Shown: positions 48,736 to 59,194, counted from the stretch's first letter. The stretch: DNA of 64,000 bases from VRUE01 sp963824705 (GCA_963824705.1 CAWGQE010000002.1:62001-126000), one strand, 5' to 3'. Notes: a model not told the origin generated them from the sequence alone. A program made the numbers and translations.

Positions 48736-49050
48736 TCAGGACGTAACGGGCAGGTCCGAGAGCAGCTCGGTCTTGCCGCCTCGCTGGAACTGCAGGTCGA
48801 TCGTCTCGTTCTTGCGGTAGGTGCCGAAGAGGCCGAGGTACATCGCCAGCCAGCGACCGGTGCCGACCTTCTCCTTGACGATCTCGCGGGTGAAGACGAT
48901 CTCGCCGGCGCGGATGTTGTAGTCGGCCTCCTCGTGCTGCTCGACGCCGTTGATGAAGACGACGTAGGGGGCTTCGGCGCCGGCCGGCAACTTCACGCGC
49001 CGCCCCGCGGCGTAGCTGCCCTTGGGGATCTCGGTTTCGGCTTCGCTCAT
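48736..49050 (-). CDS. Conserved-looking small protein of unknown function (a)
   Basis: The 104-residue soluble protein contains the segments GSYAAGRRVKLPAGAEAPYVVFINGVEQ and FTREIVKEKVGTGRWLAMYLGLFGTYRKNETIDLQ. The pattern is beta-rich and I do not recognise the family. Its ATG overlaps the stop of the upstream unknown gene (b), so the two are coupled. It is convergent with the UbiA-family gene. Confidence 0.65.
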   Translation of the reverse strand: MSEAETEIPKGSYAAGRRVKLPAGAEAPYVVFINGVEQHEEADYNIRAGEIVFTREIVKEKVGTGRWLAMYLGLFGTYRKNETIDLQFQRGGKTELLSDLPVTS

Positions 49051-49400
49051 CAGGCGCTCTGCTCCAGAGTCTCGCGGACCGCGTCGAACGGCGTCTCGTA
49101 GGCGGTCGGATCGAGCTCCTCGCGGGTCACCCCGCCCCGGAAAGGCATGAAGGTCCCGTCCCCACGCACGTCGATGCCCGCGACCGGCTTGCGAAACAGG
49201 CCCTTCCCGGTCAGCTGCAACCGAGCGTGAACCTGCTGTTCGGGCCCAAAGTCCCGCAGCGAAGAGATCGGCTTGGCCGGCCCCTCAGCGCGAATGGCCA
49301 AAGCCCGCTCACGCATCGCCGCCACGGCTTCACCCAGCTCCCCAAAGCTCTCATGCTCCACGTCGGACCCATGCCTGATGGTCAGCTTCCAGACGGACAC
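49050..49400 (-). CDS. Small protein of unknown function (b)
   Basis: The frame is open up to 49619 through palindrome C. The plausible protein starts at GTG 49400 (VSVWKLTIRHGSDVEHESF) and has 116 residues. It is a soluble alpha/beta protein with an AVAAMRERALAIRAE helix and a late RGDGTFMPFRGGVTREEL segment. No family is recognised. It is coupled by overlap to the downstream unknown gene (a) and lies 137 bp downstream of citrate synthase, with palindrome C between. Codon use near its 5' end is less GC3-biased than in neighbours. Confidence 0.6.
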   Translation of the reverse strand: MSVWKLTIRHGSDVEHESFGELGEAVAAMRERALAIRAEGPAKPISSLRDFGPEQQVHARLQLTGKGLFRKPVAGIDVRGDGTFMPFRGGVTREELDPTAYETPFDAVRETLEQSA

Positions 49401-49419
49401 CCACTGAGGGTATGGCGAA

Positions 49420-49531
49420 GAGGGGTCGAGTGTCCCTCCGAACGGCTTGTACTTTTTCGTCGATGCCTCCGCGCGACAGCCCAACCGCGCCGCACCGAAA
49501 AAGTTGAGGGAGGAGGGGCACTCGACCCCTC
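49420..49531. repeat. Large palindrome, family 1 copy C (inverted orientation)
   Basis: The arms GAGGGGTCGAGTGTCCCTCC (49420-49439) and GGAGGGGCACTCGACCCCTC (49512-49531) pair with one mismatch. The inner stem ACTTTTTCG (49451-49459) pairs with CGAAAAAGT (49496-49504). Here the CTTGT before the inner stem is the complement of the ACAAG tail in copies A and B, so the element is flipped. It sits between the citrate synthase stop and the next minus-strand gene. Confidence 0.85.
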
Positions 49532-49536
49532 CATCG

Positions 49537-50886
<1,350 letters not shown>

Positions 50887-50924
50887 CGAGGCGACTATTT
50901 TCGCAGTTCGGACGTTTCGACTCG

Positions 50925-51848
<924 letters not shown>

Positions 51849-51865
51849 CGCTCGGCAGGGTATAC

Positions 51866-51992
51866 GGGGGCGGGTATGCCTCGCCGGGTGCCCAAATCCC
51901 GCCTCCGGCGGGATTGATTTGGTGCCGCTTCGCGGCTGGAATCACTCTGCGGAGCCGCTTCGCGAGGCACCCGGCGAGGCATACCCGCCCCC
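51866..51992. repeat. Perfect 27-bp inverted repeat in a divergent promoter region
   Basis: The arms 51866-51892 and 51966-51992 are exact reverse complements (GGGGGCGGGTATGCCTCGCC...). Inside are AATCCCGCC-TCC-GGCGGGATT and a GCCGCTTCGCGGC-like segment. It lies between the divergent PfkB and quinone-reductase starts, so it cannot be a simple terminator for either gene. It shares the size and plan of family 1 but not the ACTTTTTCG stem. Confidence 0.85.
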
Positions 51993-52035
51993 GCCTCTCA
52001 AGCTGACCTTGCCCGGCCGACTATGGTTCTCCGCC

Positions 52036-52983
52036 TTGAAGGCGATTCAGATACAGGAGTTCGGTGGGCCGGAGAAGCTTGAGTTGGTTGAGCTTCCCGA
52101 GCCAGAGGCCGGCGATGGTCAGGTGGTGGTTGAGGTTGCGCGGTCGGGGATCAACTTTGCCGATACGCATGCGACCCGGAACGACTATCTGGCCGAGCAG
52201 TCGCTGCCGCTGATCCCCGGTGGAGAGGTGAGTGGGCGTACGGTCGATGGGAAGCGTGTCGCGGCGCTCCTCGGCGGTGGGGGCTACGCGGAGAGGGTCT
52301 TGGTCCCCGAGCAGATGCTCATCCCCGTTCCTGATGGAGTCGACGACGACCAGGCGGCGGCGCTGCTGCTGCAGGGCATCACCGCGATGGCGTTGGTGCG
52401 CCGCTGCGCGCGGATCGAGCCCGGCGAGACGCTGCTGATCGAGGCGGCTGCCGGCGGCACCGGCTCGCTTGCGGTGCAGCTCGGCAAGAAGGCGGGGGCG
52501 AAGGTGATCGGCCTCGCCTCCAGCGAGGAGAAGCGGGAGCTGGTCGAACGGCTCGGCGCCGACGCCACCGTCGACTCCCGCGCTGAGGATCTAAAGGAGG
52601 CGATTCTCGCCGCCAACGACGGCAAGCGAGTCGATGCGGTCCTCCACATGAGCGGCGGTGCCGCCTTCGACGCCGAGTTCTCGGCCCTTGCCCCGCTCGG
52701 TCGCATGGTCGTCTTCGGCATCGCCTCGCGCGAACAGCGCGACGTCTCCACCGCCGCCTTACTGCGCGGCTCCAAGGCGGTGATCGGCTTCTGGCTCGTC
52801 CACCTGCTGATGCGGCCCCAGGAGGCCGGCCCGATGATCGCCGAGCTGCTGGGCGCGGTCGCGGCCGGTGAGCTCGAGGTCAGCGTCGGCGAGGTCTACC
52901 CGCTCTCCGAGGCTGCCCGCGCGCACGAAGACCTGATCGCCCGCCGCACCAGCGGCAAGCTCCTCCTGGACCCGTCGCAGTGA
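52036..52983 (+). CDS. NADPH:quinone reductase-like zinc-independent medium-chain dehydrogenase
   Basis: The 315-residue product starts at TTG 52036 (MKAIQIQEFGGPEKLEL); the longer upstream frame crosses the inverted repeat. The N-terminal GroES-like domain has RSGINFADTHATR, typical of quinone reductase without catalytic zinc. The Rossmann part carries AAAGGTGSLAVQLGKKAGAKVIG near 140. It probably reduces quinones or acts on enoyl or keto substrates. The first 60 codons use more T- and G-ending codons than the rest. The stop overlaps the helicase start as GTGA. Confidence 0.85.
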   Translation: MKAIQIQEFGGPEKLELVELPEPEAGDGQVVVEVARSGINFADTHATRNDYLAEQSLPLIPGGEVSGRTVDGKRVAALLGGGGYAERVLVPEQMLIPVPDGVDDDQAAALLLQGITAMALVRRCARIEPGETLLIEAAAGGTGSLAVQLGKKAGAKVIGLASSEEKRELVERLGADATVDSRAEDLKEAILAANDGKRVDAVLHMSGGAAFDAEFSALAPLGRMVVFGIASREQRDVSTAALLRGSKAVIGFWLVHLLMRPQEAGPMIAELLGAVAAGELEVSVGEVYPLSEAARAHEDLIARRTSGKLLLDPSQ

Positions 52984-54470
52984 TCCCCTTCAAAGACCTG
53001 GGGCTGGCGCCGGAGATCCAGCAGGCGCTGGATGAGCTCGGCTATCAGGAGCCCAGCCCGATCCAGGAGAAAGCGATTCCGGAGCTGCTCAGTGGCCACG
53101 ACGTGATCGGTCAGGCGCAGACCGGGACCGGCAAGACGGCCGCCTTCGGCCTGCCCCTGCTCCAGTACGTCGACCCCACCGTCGACGAGGTGCAGGCGGT
53201 CGTCCTCACCCCGACCCGCGAGCTCTGCATCCAGGTGACCCAGGCGCTGCGCGCCTACGCCGAGCACCTCGACGTCGAGATCGTCGCCGTCTTCGGCGGC
53301 GCGCCGATCAAATCGCAACAGGCGCAGCTGCGCGCCGGCGCGCACGTCGTCGTCGCCACCGTCGGCCGGATGATGGACCTGATGTCGCGCCGCTCGCTGG
53401 TCCTCACCGCGGCCCGCTACATCGTCCTCGACGAGGCCGACGAGATGCTCGATCTCGGCTTCATCGAGGACGTCGAGAAAATCCTGCGGATGTGCCCGAG
53501 TGGGCGCCAGACGGCGCTCTTCTCGGCGACGATGCCGCCGCCGGTCAAACGGCTCGCCGAGAGCTACATGTACGACCCGACGACGATCAAAATCACGCCG
53601 AAACAGCTGACGGTGGACGCGATTGCACAGGCCTTCGTCGAGGTCCCGGCGAACGAGAAGGCGCCGCGGCTGGTCGAGCTTCTGAAGACGGAGGAACCGG
53701 AGCAGGCGATCATCTTCTGCCGGACCAAAATCGGCGCCTCGAAGCTGGAGAAGACGCTGAAGGACAAAGGCCTCGACGTCAAGGCGCTGCACGGCGACAT
53801 GAGTCAGGGCTCGCGCGACGGTGTGATGATCGCCTTCAAGGACCACCGGGTGCGGCTGTTGGTCGCCACCGACATCGCCGCCCGCGGGCTCGACATCGAG
53901 CACGTCACCCACGTGATCAACTACGACGTCCCGGCTTCCTCGGAGGTCTACGTGCACCGGATCGGCCGCACCGGCCGCGTCGGCCGCACCGGCCGCGCGA
54001 TCACTTTCGTCACGCCCGCCCAGCGCGACGAGATCGAGCGAATCGAGCGCGACGTAAAGACCTCGATCGGCGAGTGGGAGAGCCCGGAGGAGCGGATCGA
54101 GCACGCGCCGCGCCCGCGCCGTCGCGAGCGCGCCAAGGCGGTGCCCGCCGACCCCGACAAAGCCGAGGCGGTCGAGGAGGAGACCAGCGAGGATTCCAAA
54201 CCCGAGGTGCCCGTCGAGAAGACGGGCAACGGCAAGTCGGTCAAGCTCTTCGTCAACCGCGGCGAACGCAGCGGCATCGAGGAGGAGGACCTGCGCTGGG
54301 CACTGCGCGAGGGCGCCGTCCTTCCGGAGGAGGCGATCCACGACATCCGCGTCCTGCACCGCTTCTCCTTCGTCGAGGTCGCCCCCGATCAGGCCGACCG
54401 CACCGTCGAGTTCCTCGACGGGACGAAGCTGAAAGGCAAGGAGATCCGCCTGGAGATCGCCAAGAGCTGA
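52980..54470 (+). CDS. DEAD-box RNA helicase with DbpA-type RNA-binding domain
   Basis: The 496-residue product starts at GTG in a GTGA overlap. It has the full helicase set: Q-motif (YQEPSPIQEKAIP), AQTGTGKTAAF, PTREL, VLDEADEMLDLGF, SAT, and HRIGRTGRVGRTGRA. After a charged linker (380-420), the C-terminal 75 residues (VKLFVNRGERSGIEEEDLRWALREG) match the DbpA RNA-binding fold. This type acts in ribosome assembly and RNA turnover, especially in the cold. Coupling to the quinone-reductase gene appears incidental. Confidence 0.93.
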   Translation: MIPFKDLGLAPEIQQALDELGYQEPSPIQEKAIPELLSGHDVIGQAQTGTGKTAAFGLPLLQYVDPTVDEVQAVVLTPTRELCIQVTQALRAYAEHLDVEIVAVFGGAPIKSQQAQLRAGAHVVVATVGRMMDLMSRRSLVLTAARYIVLDEADEMLDLGFIEDVEKILRMCPSGRQTALFSATMPPPVKRLAESYMYDPTTIKITPKQLTVDAIAQAFVEVPANEKAPRLVELLKTEEPEQAIIFCRTKIGASKLEKTLKDKGLDVKALHGDMSQGSRDGVMIAFKDHRVRLLVATDIAARGLDIEHVTHVINYDVPASSEVYVHRIGRTGRVGRTGRAITFVTPAQRDEIERIERDVKTSIGEWESPEERIEHAPRPRRRERAKAVPADPDKAEAVEEETSEDSKPEVPVEKTGNGKSVKLFVNRGERSGIEEEDLRWALREGAVLPEEAIHDIRVLHRFSFVEVAPDQADRTVEFLDGTKLKGKEIRLEIAKS

Positions 54471-54475
54471 AGCGG

Positions 54476-54498
54476 GACCAGGGGCCAAGCCCTTGGTC
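54476..54498 (+). terminator. Intrinsic terminator after the RNA helicase gene
   Basis: GACCAGGGG pairs with CCCTTGGTC (one mismatch) around a 5-nt loop, followed by ATTGTGAATTTTCC, six bases after the stop. Confidence 0.65.
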
Positions 54499-54560
54499 AT
54501 TGTGAATTTTCCTTTCGGTATTCAATAGGTTTCAGCCTCTTCAGATCACTAAGGAGGCTC

Positions 54561-55160
54561 ATGACCGCTCGAATAGGGAAGGCCCTTTCCTTCTCAAACG
54601 TAGTCGCCTGCCTGGCGCTGTTCATTGCGCTTGGAGGCACCGTCTATGCGGCGGGGAAGATCAGCGGCAAGCAGATCAAGCCGAGCTCGCTGTCGGGCAA
54701 CCGCTTGAAGCCGCGCACGATCACCGCGCGCCGGATCAAACCGAAGACGCTGACCGGCCGGCAGATCAAGAAGCACTCGCTGACCGGCAACGAGATCAAT
54801 CAGGGAACGCTCACCGGGATCAGCGCGGCCGCCCTCGCCGACGTGCGGTATCAGGTCACGACGGTGCCGCTTGCGCGCAACTCGGCCGATGGGACGACCG
54901 CGACCGTCGGATGCCCCCCGGGGACCTCCGCCATCGGCGGCGGGGCGACCGTGAGCGATGACGAACATGCCTTCATAAATGACAGCGGTCCAGGCCCGCA
55001 GCAGACCAGCTGGACGGCGACCGGCTTCATTCGGTTTGGACCCGTCAGCACCATGACCGTGACCGCGGTCTGCGTGGCAGTTGGAAAGCCCGCCACGACT
55101 GTCAGCTCGGGGACTGGCAGCTCGCCCCACCCGTTTCCCATCTACGGAGTGGCCGAATAG
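54561..55160 (+). CDS. Secreted repeat protein, paralog of the 24365 and 60171 products
   Basis: The 199-residue product has AAGGAGG seven bases upstream of ATG. It has the shared signal-like N-terminus (FSNVVACLALFIALGGTVYAA), then about 70 basic residues of short repeats such as SGKQIKPSSLSGNRLKPRTI and TGRQIKKHSLTGNEI. A compact C-terminal domain follows with two cysteines (VGCPPGTSAIGGGA and TVTAVCVAVG), resembling the C-terminal domain of the 24365 product. It is probably surface-exposed; function is unknown. Confidence 0.75.
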   Translation: MTARIGKALSFSNVVACLALFIALGGTVYAAGKISGKQIKPSSLSGNRLKPRTITARRIKPKTLTGRQIKKHSLTGNEINQGTLTGISAAALADVRYQVTTVPLARNSADGTTATVGCPPGTSAIGGGATVSDDEHAFINDSGPGPQQTSWTATGFIRFGPVSTMTVTAVCVAVGKPATTVSSGTGSSPHPFPIYGVAE

Positions 55161-55179
55161 CGCTCGGCCTGTCGGAGAT

Positions 55180-55208
55180 CCCGGCCCCGCTCAGACAGCG
55201 GGGCCGGG
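55180..55208. terminator. Bidirectional terminator
   Basis: CCCGGCCCCGCT-CAGAC-AGCGGGGCCGGG, a perfect 12-bp stem, stands between convergent gene ends at 55160 and 55191. The minus-strand stop codon lies inside it. Confidence 0.7.
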
Positions 55209-55565
55209 CCTGGTCAATTCGGCGATCTTCTCGAAGAGCCGGTCGAAGTCGATCGGCTTGCTGACGTAGCCGTCGATTGCGAGATCCGCGTGGTCCGTGC
55301 CGTTGTCGCCTTCGGTGTGGGCGCTGACAATCAGGACCGGGGTCTCGATTCCGGCGGCGCGGAGCTCTCGCAGGGCGTCGATCCCGGATTTGCCGGGCAT
55401 CATCGCGTCGAGCAGGAGGATGTCCGGTGGGCTGGCGGCATCGACCTTGTCGACGACCTCTTGGCCGTCGACAGCCGTCGCAACCTCGTGGCCCTCCATC
55501 TCCAAGCGCGTGCGTAGGAGCAGCAGGATGGTCTCGGAGTCGTCCGCTATGAGGATCTTGGCCAT
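55191..55565 (-). CDS. Single-domain response regulator
   Basis: The 124-residue product is a receiver domain only: acidic pair DDSE near residue 8, phosphoacceptor Asp in LLLDAMMPG near 54, conserved Ser/Thr VSAHT near 82 and Lys in YVSKP near 105. There is no output domain, so it works through protein contacts. Its ATG overlaps the stop of the upstream histidine kinase gene, its likely partner. Confidence 0.9.
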   Translation of the reverse strand: MAKILIADDSETILLLLRTRLEMEGHEVATAVDGQEVVDKVDAASPPDILLLDAMMPGKSGIDALRELRAAGIETPVLIVSAHTEGDNGTDHADLAIDGYVSKPIDFDRLFEKIAELTRPGPAV

Positions 55566-56731
55566 CAGGTTGCCTCTACCCGGTCGGGCGCGATCATCGG
55601 CAGGCGGATGCGGAAGGTGGAGCCCTCGCCGGGAGTCGACTCGGCGCCGAGGGTCCCCCCGTGCAGCTCGATCAGCGATTTGGAGATCGCCAAGCCGAGG
55701 CCGGTGCCACCCACCCGCTGGGTCTCGCCGGCGTCGCCGCGCGAGAAGCGTTCGAAGATGTGCTCCAGCTGTTGCTCGGGTATGCCCGGTCCGTCGTCGA
55801 TCACGTCTATCTCGACTTCGGCATCGGAGCGGCCCGCCTTCACCCCGATTTTCGCTCCTTGCGGGCAATACTCGTTTGCATTCGTAAGTAGATTCACCAG
55901 TACTTGGCGAATCCGGTCCCGATCGGCCTCGATCTGAGGGAGATCGGGCTCGATCTCCAGGCTCAGCTCCTGCCCGCGGGCGTCGAGTTGTGCCCGCATC
56001 GTCCGCACAGCGTCTTCGATCAGCCCCGTCGCGCCGGTCTGCTCCGGTCGGATCGTCAGCCTTCCGGCGTCGCTGCGGGCGAGGTCGAGCAGGTCGTTCA
56101 GCAGGCGGACCAGGTGGCGGGTGTTGTCGAGGATCACCTCGACCGTCTCCGCCTGCTTCGGGGTGAGCTTCTCGCGCTCCAGCAACAGCAGCTCGGCGAA
56201 TCCCTGCACGGAGGTGAGCGGGCTGCGCAGCTCGTGCGATGCGGTGAGGACGAACTCGTCTTTCATCCGGTCGAGCTGGTCGCGTTCTCCGGCGCGGCGC
56301 TGCAGCTCTTCGGCCATCTCGTTGAAGGCGCCGCCGAGCGTGGCCGTCTCCGACAGCCCGCCGACTTTGACTCGGGCATCGAGGTCGCCTCCGGCCAACC
56401 GGCCCGACGCATCGACGAGATCCTCGAGTGGGCGGCGCATCGACGAGATCAGCCCGGTGAAGAGCAGCGCCGCTCCGGTCAGGCCGGCGATCAGTCCCGC
56501 CCCGACCAGCAGTGCCGTGTCGCGAGTCTCGCTGGAGATTTCGTCGCGAAGTGCCTGTCGCTTCTGTTGCTGGGAGATCACCGCCGCCCGGGCCACGCCA
56601 GGGTTTTCCCCTTGAGCCAATCGGTTGCGGGCGACGATCTCGCGCTGGTAGGAGCGGGCGGTGGCGTTCTCGTAGTCCTGGCGCTGCTGCAGGAAGCGGG
56701 CGACGCCGATCACCGCAAGGCCGGTCAGCAC
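55565..56731 (-). CDS. Sensor histidine kinase with HAMP domain; N-terminus appears displaced
   Basis: The 388-residue frame from GTG 56731 contains an extracytoplasmic segment (25-70), a membrane helix near 72-95 and a HAMP region (RRPLEDLVDASGRLAGGDLDARV). A phospho-His box (LTASHELRSPLTSVQGF, H165) and the ATPase boxes NANEY, DDGPGIP and GGTGLGLAISK follow. The first membrane helix is cut by this start: in-frame sequence upstream reads LTIGFAIAFAVLTGLAVIG but has no ATG, GTG or TTG before a TAG. This region ends at the 35-bp repeat flanking the ATPase cassette, so the original start may have been lost by insertion. It is coupled to the response regulator. Confidence 0.82.
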   Translation of the reverse strand: MLTGLAVIGVARFLQQRQDYENATARSYQREIVARNRLAQGENPGVARAAVISQQQKRQALRDEISSETRDTALLVGAGLIAGLTGAALLFTGLISSMRRPLEDLVDASGRLAGGDLDARVKVGGLSETATLGGAFNEMAEELQRRAGERDQLDRMKDEFVLTASHELRSPLTSVQGFAELLLLEREKLTPKQAETVEVILDNTRHLVRLLNDLLDLARSDAGRLTIRPEQTGATGLIEDAVRTMRAQLDARGQELSLEIEPDLPQIEADRDRIRQVLVNLLTNANEYCPQGAKIGVKAGRSDAEVEIDVIDDGPGIPEQQLEHIFERFSRGDAGETQRVGGTGLGLAISKSLIELHGGTLGAESTPGEGSTFRIRLPMIAPDRVEAT

Positions 56732-56806
56732 GGCAAAGGCAATCGCGAAGCCGATCGTCAGCCGGTTGGCGAGCGAAGGGTTGAGTCGGAATCGTCGTCG
56801 TGAATC

Positions 56807-56841
56807 TGCTTGCGAGCCGATGGGCGACGAGGCTACAGGCA
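56807..56841. repeat. Direct repeat, left copy, flanking the ATPase cassette
   Basis: This 35-nt sequence beginning TGCTTGCGAGCCGATGGGCG matches 58114-58148 with one difference (GAGGCTAC versus GAGACTAC). The right copy contains the start codon of the phosphotransferase gene; this left copy is a non-coding remnant of it. Confidence 0.85.
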
Positions 56842-56910
56842 GGCGGAATATCTAGATGTTTCTCTTCTTTTCTATAAAAAGTCATAGATTTGCTAGAAAT
56901 ATGAAGACAA

Positions 56911-58104
56911 ATGGACCCCTACCGCAATCCCTATACGCCTGGAGCCGGCTCGCGGCCGCTGGCTCTCGCCGGTAGGGAGGAGCAGATCGAGGCATGTCGC
57001 GTCATGCTCGGAAGGCTCGAGCGCGGCATGCCCGACCGGCCTTTTGCAATCCACGGCTTGCGCGGCGTCGGGAAGACGGTTCTGGTTCGTCAGCTTGCCG
57101 ACGAGGCGCGGCAGCGAGACTGGTTCGTCGTCCATCGAGAGCTTCGCACCGGCGTGGAGCTTCGACCGGTCCTGGCACAAGCGCTCGACGCAGCCTTCGG
57201 CGAGTTCGAGCATGGATCCAAGCTTCACAAGCTGGTCAAGCGGCTTCGCGGCGCGCTGGCGTCGTTTTCCGCCTCGATCGATTCAGAGGGCAGCATCCGT
57301 CTTGGCGTCGAGGCCAAGCCGCCGCGTGACGCAGCCGGCAGCGGCGCGCTCGAAGGCGACACGATCGAGCTTCTTGCCGAGATCGGTGCCGCGGCACGCG
57401 AGGCTGGGACCGGGCTTCTCTTGGCACTCGATGAGCTGCATGAGCTCGACGAGCACGGGCTGATGGCTCTCACGGCCGGTCTTCACCGGACGACTCAGAT
57501 GGAGTTGCCCGTTGCGCTGATCTGCGCCGGCCTGCCCAACTTGCCGCTCCGGCTGATCGAGGCGAAGACCTATGCCGAGCGCCTCTATACCTTCCCGCGA
57601 TTGGGCGCGCTGTCGGAGGCTGCATCGCGAGAGGCGCTTCGGATTCCCGCAGGGCGTCAGGATGTCGACTTCGAGGACGCAGCGTTGGACGCGATCATCA
57701 AGAGATCGGAGGGCTACCCGTACTTTCTTCAGGAGTGGGGTAGAGCCGTGTGGAACGCGGCGGAGGCGAATCCGATTTCACTCGAGGATGTCGAACGCGC
57801 ATCTCCGCGGGTGCGGGATGAGCTCGATGAGGAGTTCTACGGCATGCGCCTCGCCCGTACTACTACGGCCGAGTGCCGCTACATGTCCGCGGTTGCGGAG
57901 CTGGGCGATGGGCCTCAGCGGAGCGCCGACGTCGCCCGCCTCCTCGGCAGGGCGCAGAGGCAGACCTCGCAGCAGCGAGCCAGTTTGATCGAGAAGGGTC
58001 TTATCTACAGTCCCGCGCACGGAGAGGTCGATTTCACCGTTCCGCGTTACAGCGACTTCATGCGGCGACGCCGGCCGCTATCGGTCCTCGGGCCAAGCGC
58101 CTAA
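56911..58104 (+). CDS. AAA-type ATPase with C-terminal winged helix (Orc1/Cdc6-like architecture)
   Basis: The 397-residue product has Walker A GLRGVGKT near residue 49, Walker B LLLALDELHEL near 170, and a C-terminal winged-helix-like part (RSADVARLLGRAQRQTSQQRASLIEKGLIY). The opening NPYTPGAGSRPLALAGREEQI is typical of bacterial ATPases related to archaeal AAA/Orc1-like proteins. Such genes are frequent in mobile regions, yet their function is not established. It is preceded by an AT-rich, probably promoter-bearing 70 bp and flanked by direct repeats, unlike every neighbour. Confidence 0.8.
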   Translation: MDPYRNPYTPGAGSRPLALAGREEQIEACRVMLGRLERGMPDRPFAIHGLRGVGKTVLVRQLADEARQRDWFVVHRELRTGVELRPVLAQALDAAFGEFEHGSKLHKLVKRLRGALASFSASIDSEGSIRLGVEAKPPRDAAGSGALEGDTIELLAEIGAAAREAGTGLLLALDELHELDEHGLMALTAGLHRTTQMELPVALICAGLPNLPLRLIEAKTYAERLYTFPRLGALSEAASREALRIPAGRQDVDFEDAALDAIIKRSEGYPYFLQEWGRAVWNAAEANPISLEDVERASPRVRDELDEEFYGMRLARTTTAECRYMSAVAELGDGPQRSADVARLLGRAQRQTSQQRASLIEKGLIYSPAHGEVDFTVPRYSDFMRRRRPLSVLGPSA

Positions 58105-58113
58105 CTCGGAATA

Positions 58114-58148
58114 TGCTTGCGAGCCGATGGGCGACGAGACTACAGGCA
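58114..58148. repeat. Direct repeat, right copy, flanking the ATPase cassette
   Basis: It is 34 of 35 bases identical to 56807-56841. It spans the ribosome-site region and the first seven codons of the phosphotransferase gene (ATG at 58127), so this is the native copy. Confidence 0.85.
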
Positions 58149-59194
58149 CCTACGACGGCACTGCGGCGGCGCCGGAGGGGATCGACCGGGCCGGGGTCGA
58201 GGCCTGGTTCGAGGAGCGGGTCGAGGGAGCCGAGCTGCCGCTCTCCTTCGAGCGGATCTCCGGCGGCCACTCCAACCTTACCTACGGCGTCAGCGACGCC
58301 GCCGACCGGCGCTGGGCATTGCGCCGACCGCCGCTCGGTAAGCGGCTCGGCTCGGCCCACGACATGGGGCGCGAGCACAAGGTCGTCTCGGCGCTGGGGC
58401 CGAGCGCCGTGCCCGTCGCACCCGTGATCGGGCTCTGCGAGGACGAGAGCGTCAACGGTGCGCCCTTCTACGTGATGGAGTTCGTCGAGGGACCGATCCT
58501 GCGCGGCCTCGCCGAGGCCGAGGCGTTCCCCGAGGAGTCCGACCGGCGGGCGATCGGCGAGCGCGTCGCCGACACGCTGGTCGACATCCACGCGGTCGAC
58601 CCGGACGCGGCCGGGCTCGGCGACCTCGGTCGCAAGGAGGACTACGTCGCCCGCCAGCTGCGCCGCTGGCAGGGCCAGTGGGAGAAGTCGAAGACGCGCG
58701 AGCTGCCGGCTATCGACGCAGTGCACGAACGCCTCGAGGCGCGTATCCCCGAGCAGGGTCCGGCGACGATCGTCCACGGCGACTACCGGCTCGACAACAT
58801 GATCCTCACGCCTAGGGGAGAAGTCGCAGCGGTGGTCGACTGGGAGCTCTGCACCCTTGGCGACCCGCTAGCCGACGTCGGCCTGCTGATGGTCTACTGG
58901 CCCGCGCGGGGCGAGGACCCGGTCGCCCTCGGCCAGCCCGCCAATCTGGCGCCGGGCTTTCCCACCAACGAGGAGCTGCGCGAGCGCTATGCCGAACGAT
59001 CCGGCCGTGACCTCTCCGAGCTCGACTTCTTCGTCGCCCTCGGCTACTGGAAGCTGGCGATCATCCTCGAGGGCGTCTACGCCCGCTACGCCGCCGGCCA
59101 GTACGGCAAGGTCGATCCGGGGATAGAACACTTCGCCCGGCTGGTCGAGCGGCTTGCCGAAGCGGCAGATGAGGCCGAGCAGCGGGGCGTCTGA
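58127..59194 (+). CDS. Phosphotransferase family protein, ACAD10/11 kinase-domain type
   Basis: The 355-residue APH-fold kinase has SGGHSNLTYGV near 44, the segment LCEDESVNGAPFYVMEFVEGPIL, catalytic HGDYRLDNMIL near 217 and metal-binding VDWELCTLGDPLADVG near 240. These blocks follow the kinase domain of ACAD10/11 and LvaA-type proteins. Those phosphorylate 4-hydroxyacyl-CoA, and a partner acyl-CoA dehydrogenase then eliminates phosphate. A matching dehydrogenase lies at 62147-63412. Antibiotic resistance is unlikely. Confidence 0.83.
   Translation: MGDETTGTYDGTAAAPEGIDRAGVEAWFEERVEGAELPLSFERISGGHSNLTYGVSDAADRRWALRRPPLGKRLGSAHDMGREHKVVSALGPSAVPVAPVIGLCEDESVNGAPFYVMEFVEGPILRGLAEAEAFPEESDRRAIGERVADTLVDIHAVDPDAAGLGDLGRKEDYVARQLRRWQGQWEKSKTRELPAIDAVHERLEARIPEQGPATIVHGDYRLDNMILTPRGEVAAVVDWELCTLGDPLADVGLLMVYWPARGEDPVALGQPANLAPGFPTNEELRERYAERSGRDLSELDFFVALGYWKLAIILEGVYARYAAGQYGKVDPGIEHFARLVERLAEAADEAEQRGV

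Larger units (their letters stand above)
56842..58148. mobile_element. Candidate single-gene insertion (AAA ATPase cassette) bounded by 35-bp direct repeats
   Basis: A 1307-bp unit lies between one repeat copy and the end of the other. It holds an AT-rich promoter region and one ATPase gene, with no transposase or integrase. Removing it would restore one copy of the repeat and place the histidine kinase and phosphotransferase genes back to back. The mechanism (transposition in trans, recombination or duplication) is not readable from the sequence. Confidence 0.45.

Noticed and set aside
58127..59194. Aminoglycoside resistance kinase
   Set aside because: The fold is APH-like, but the LCEDES..GAPFYVMEFVEG and DWELCTLGDPLADVG segments match the ACAD10/11 kinase group.
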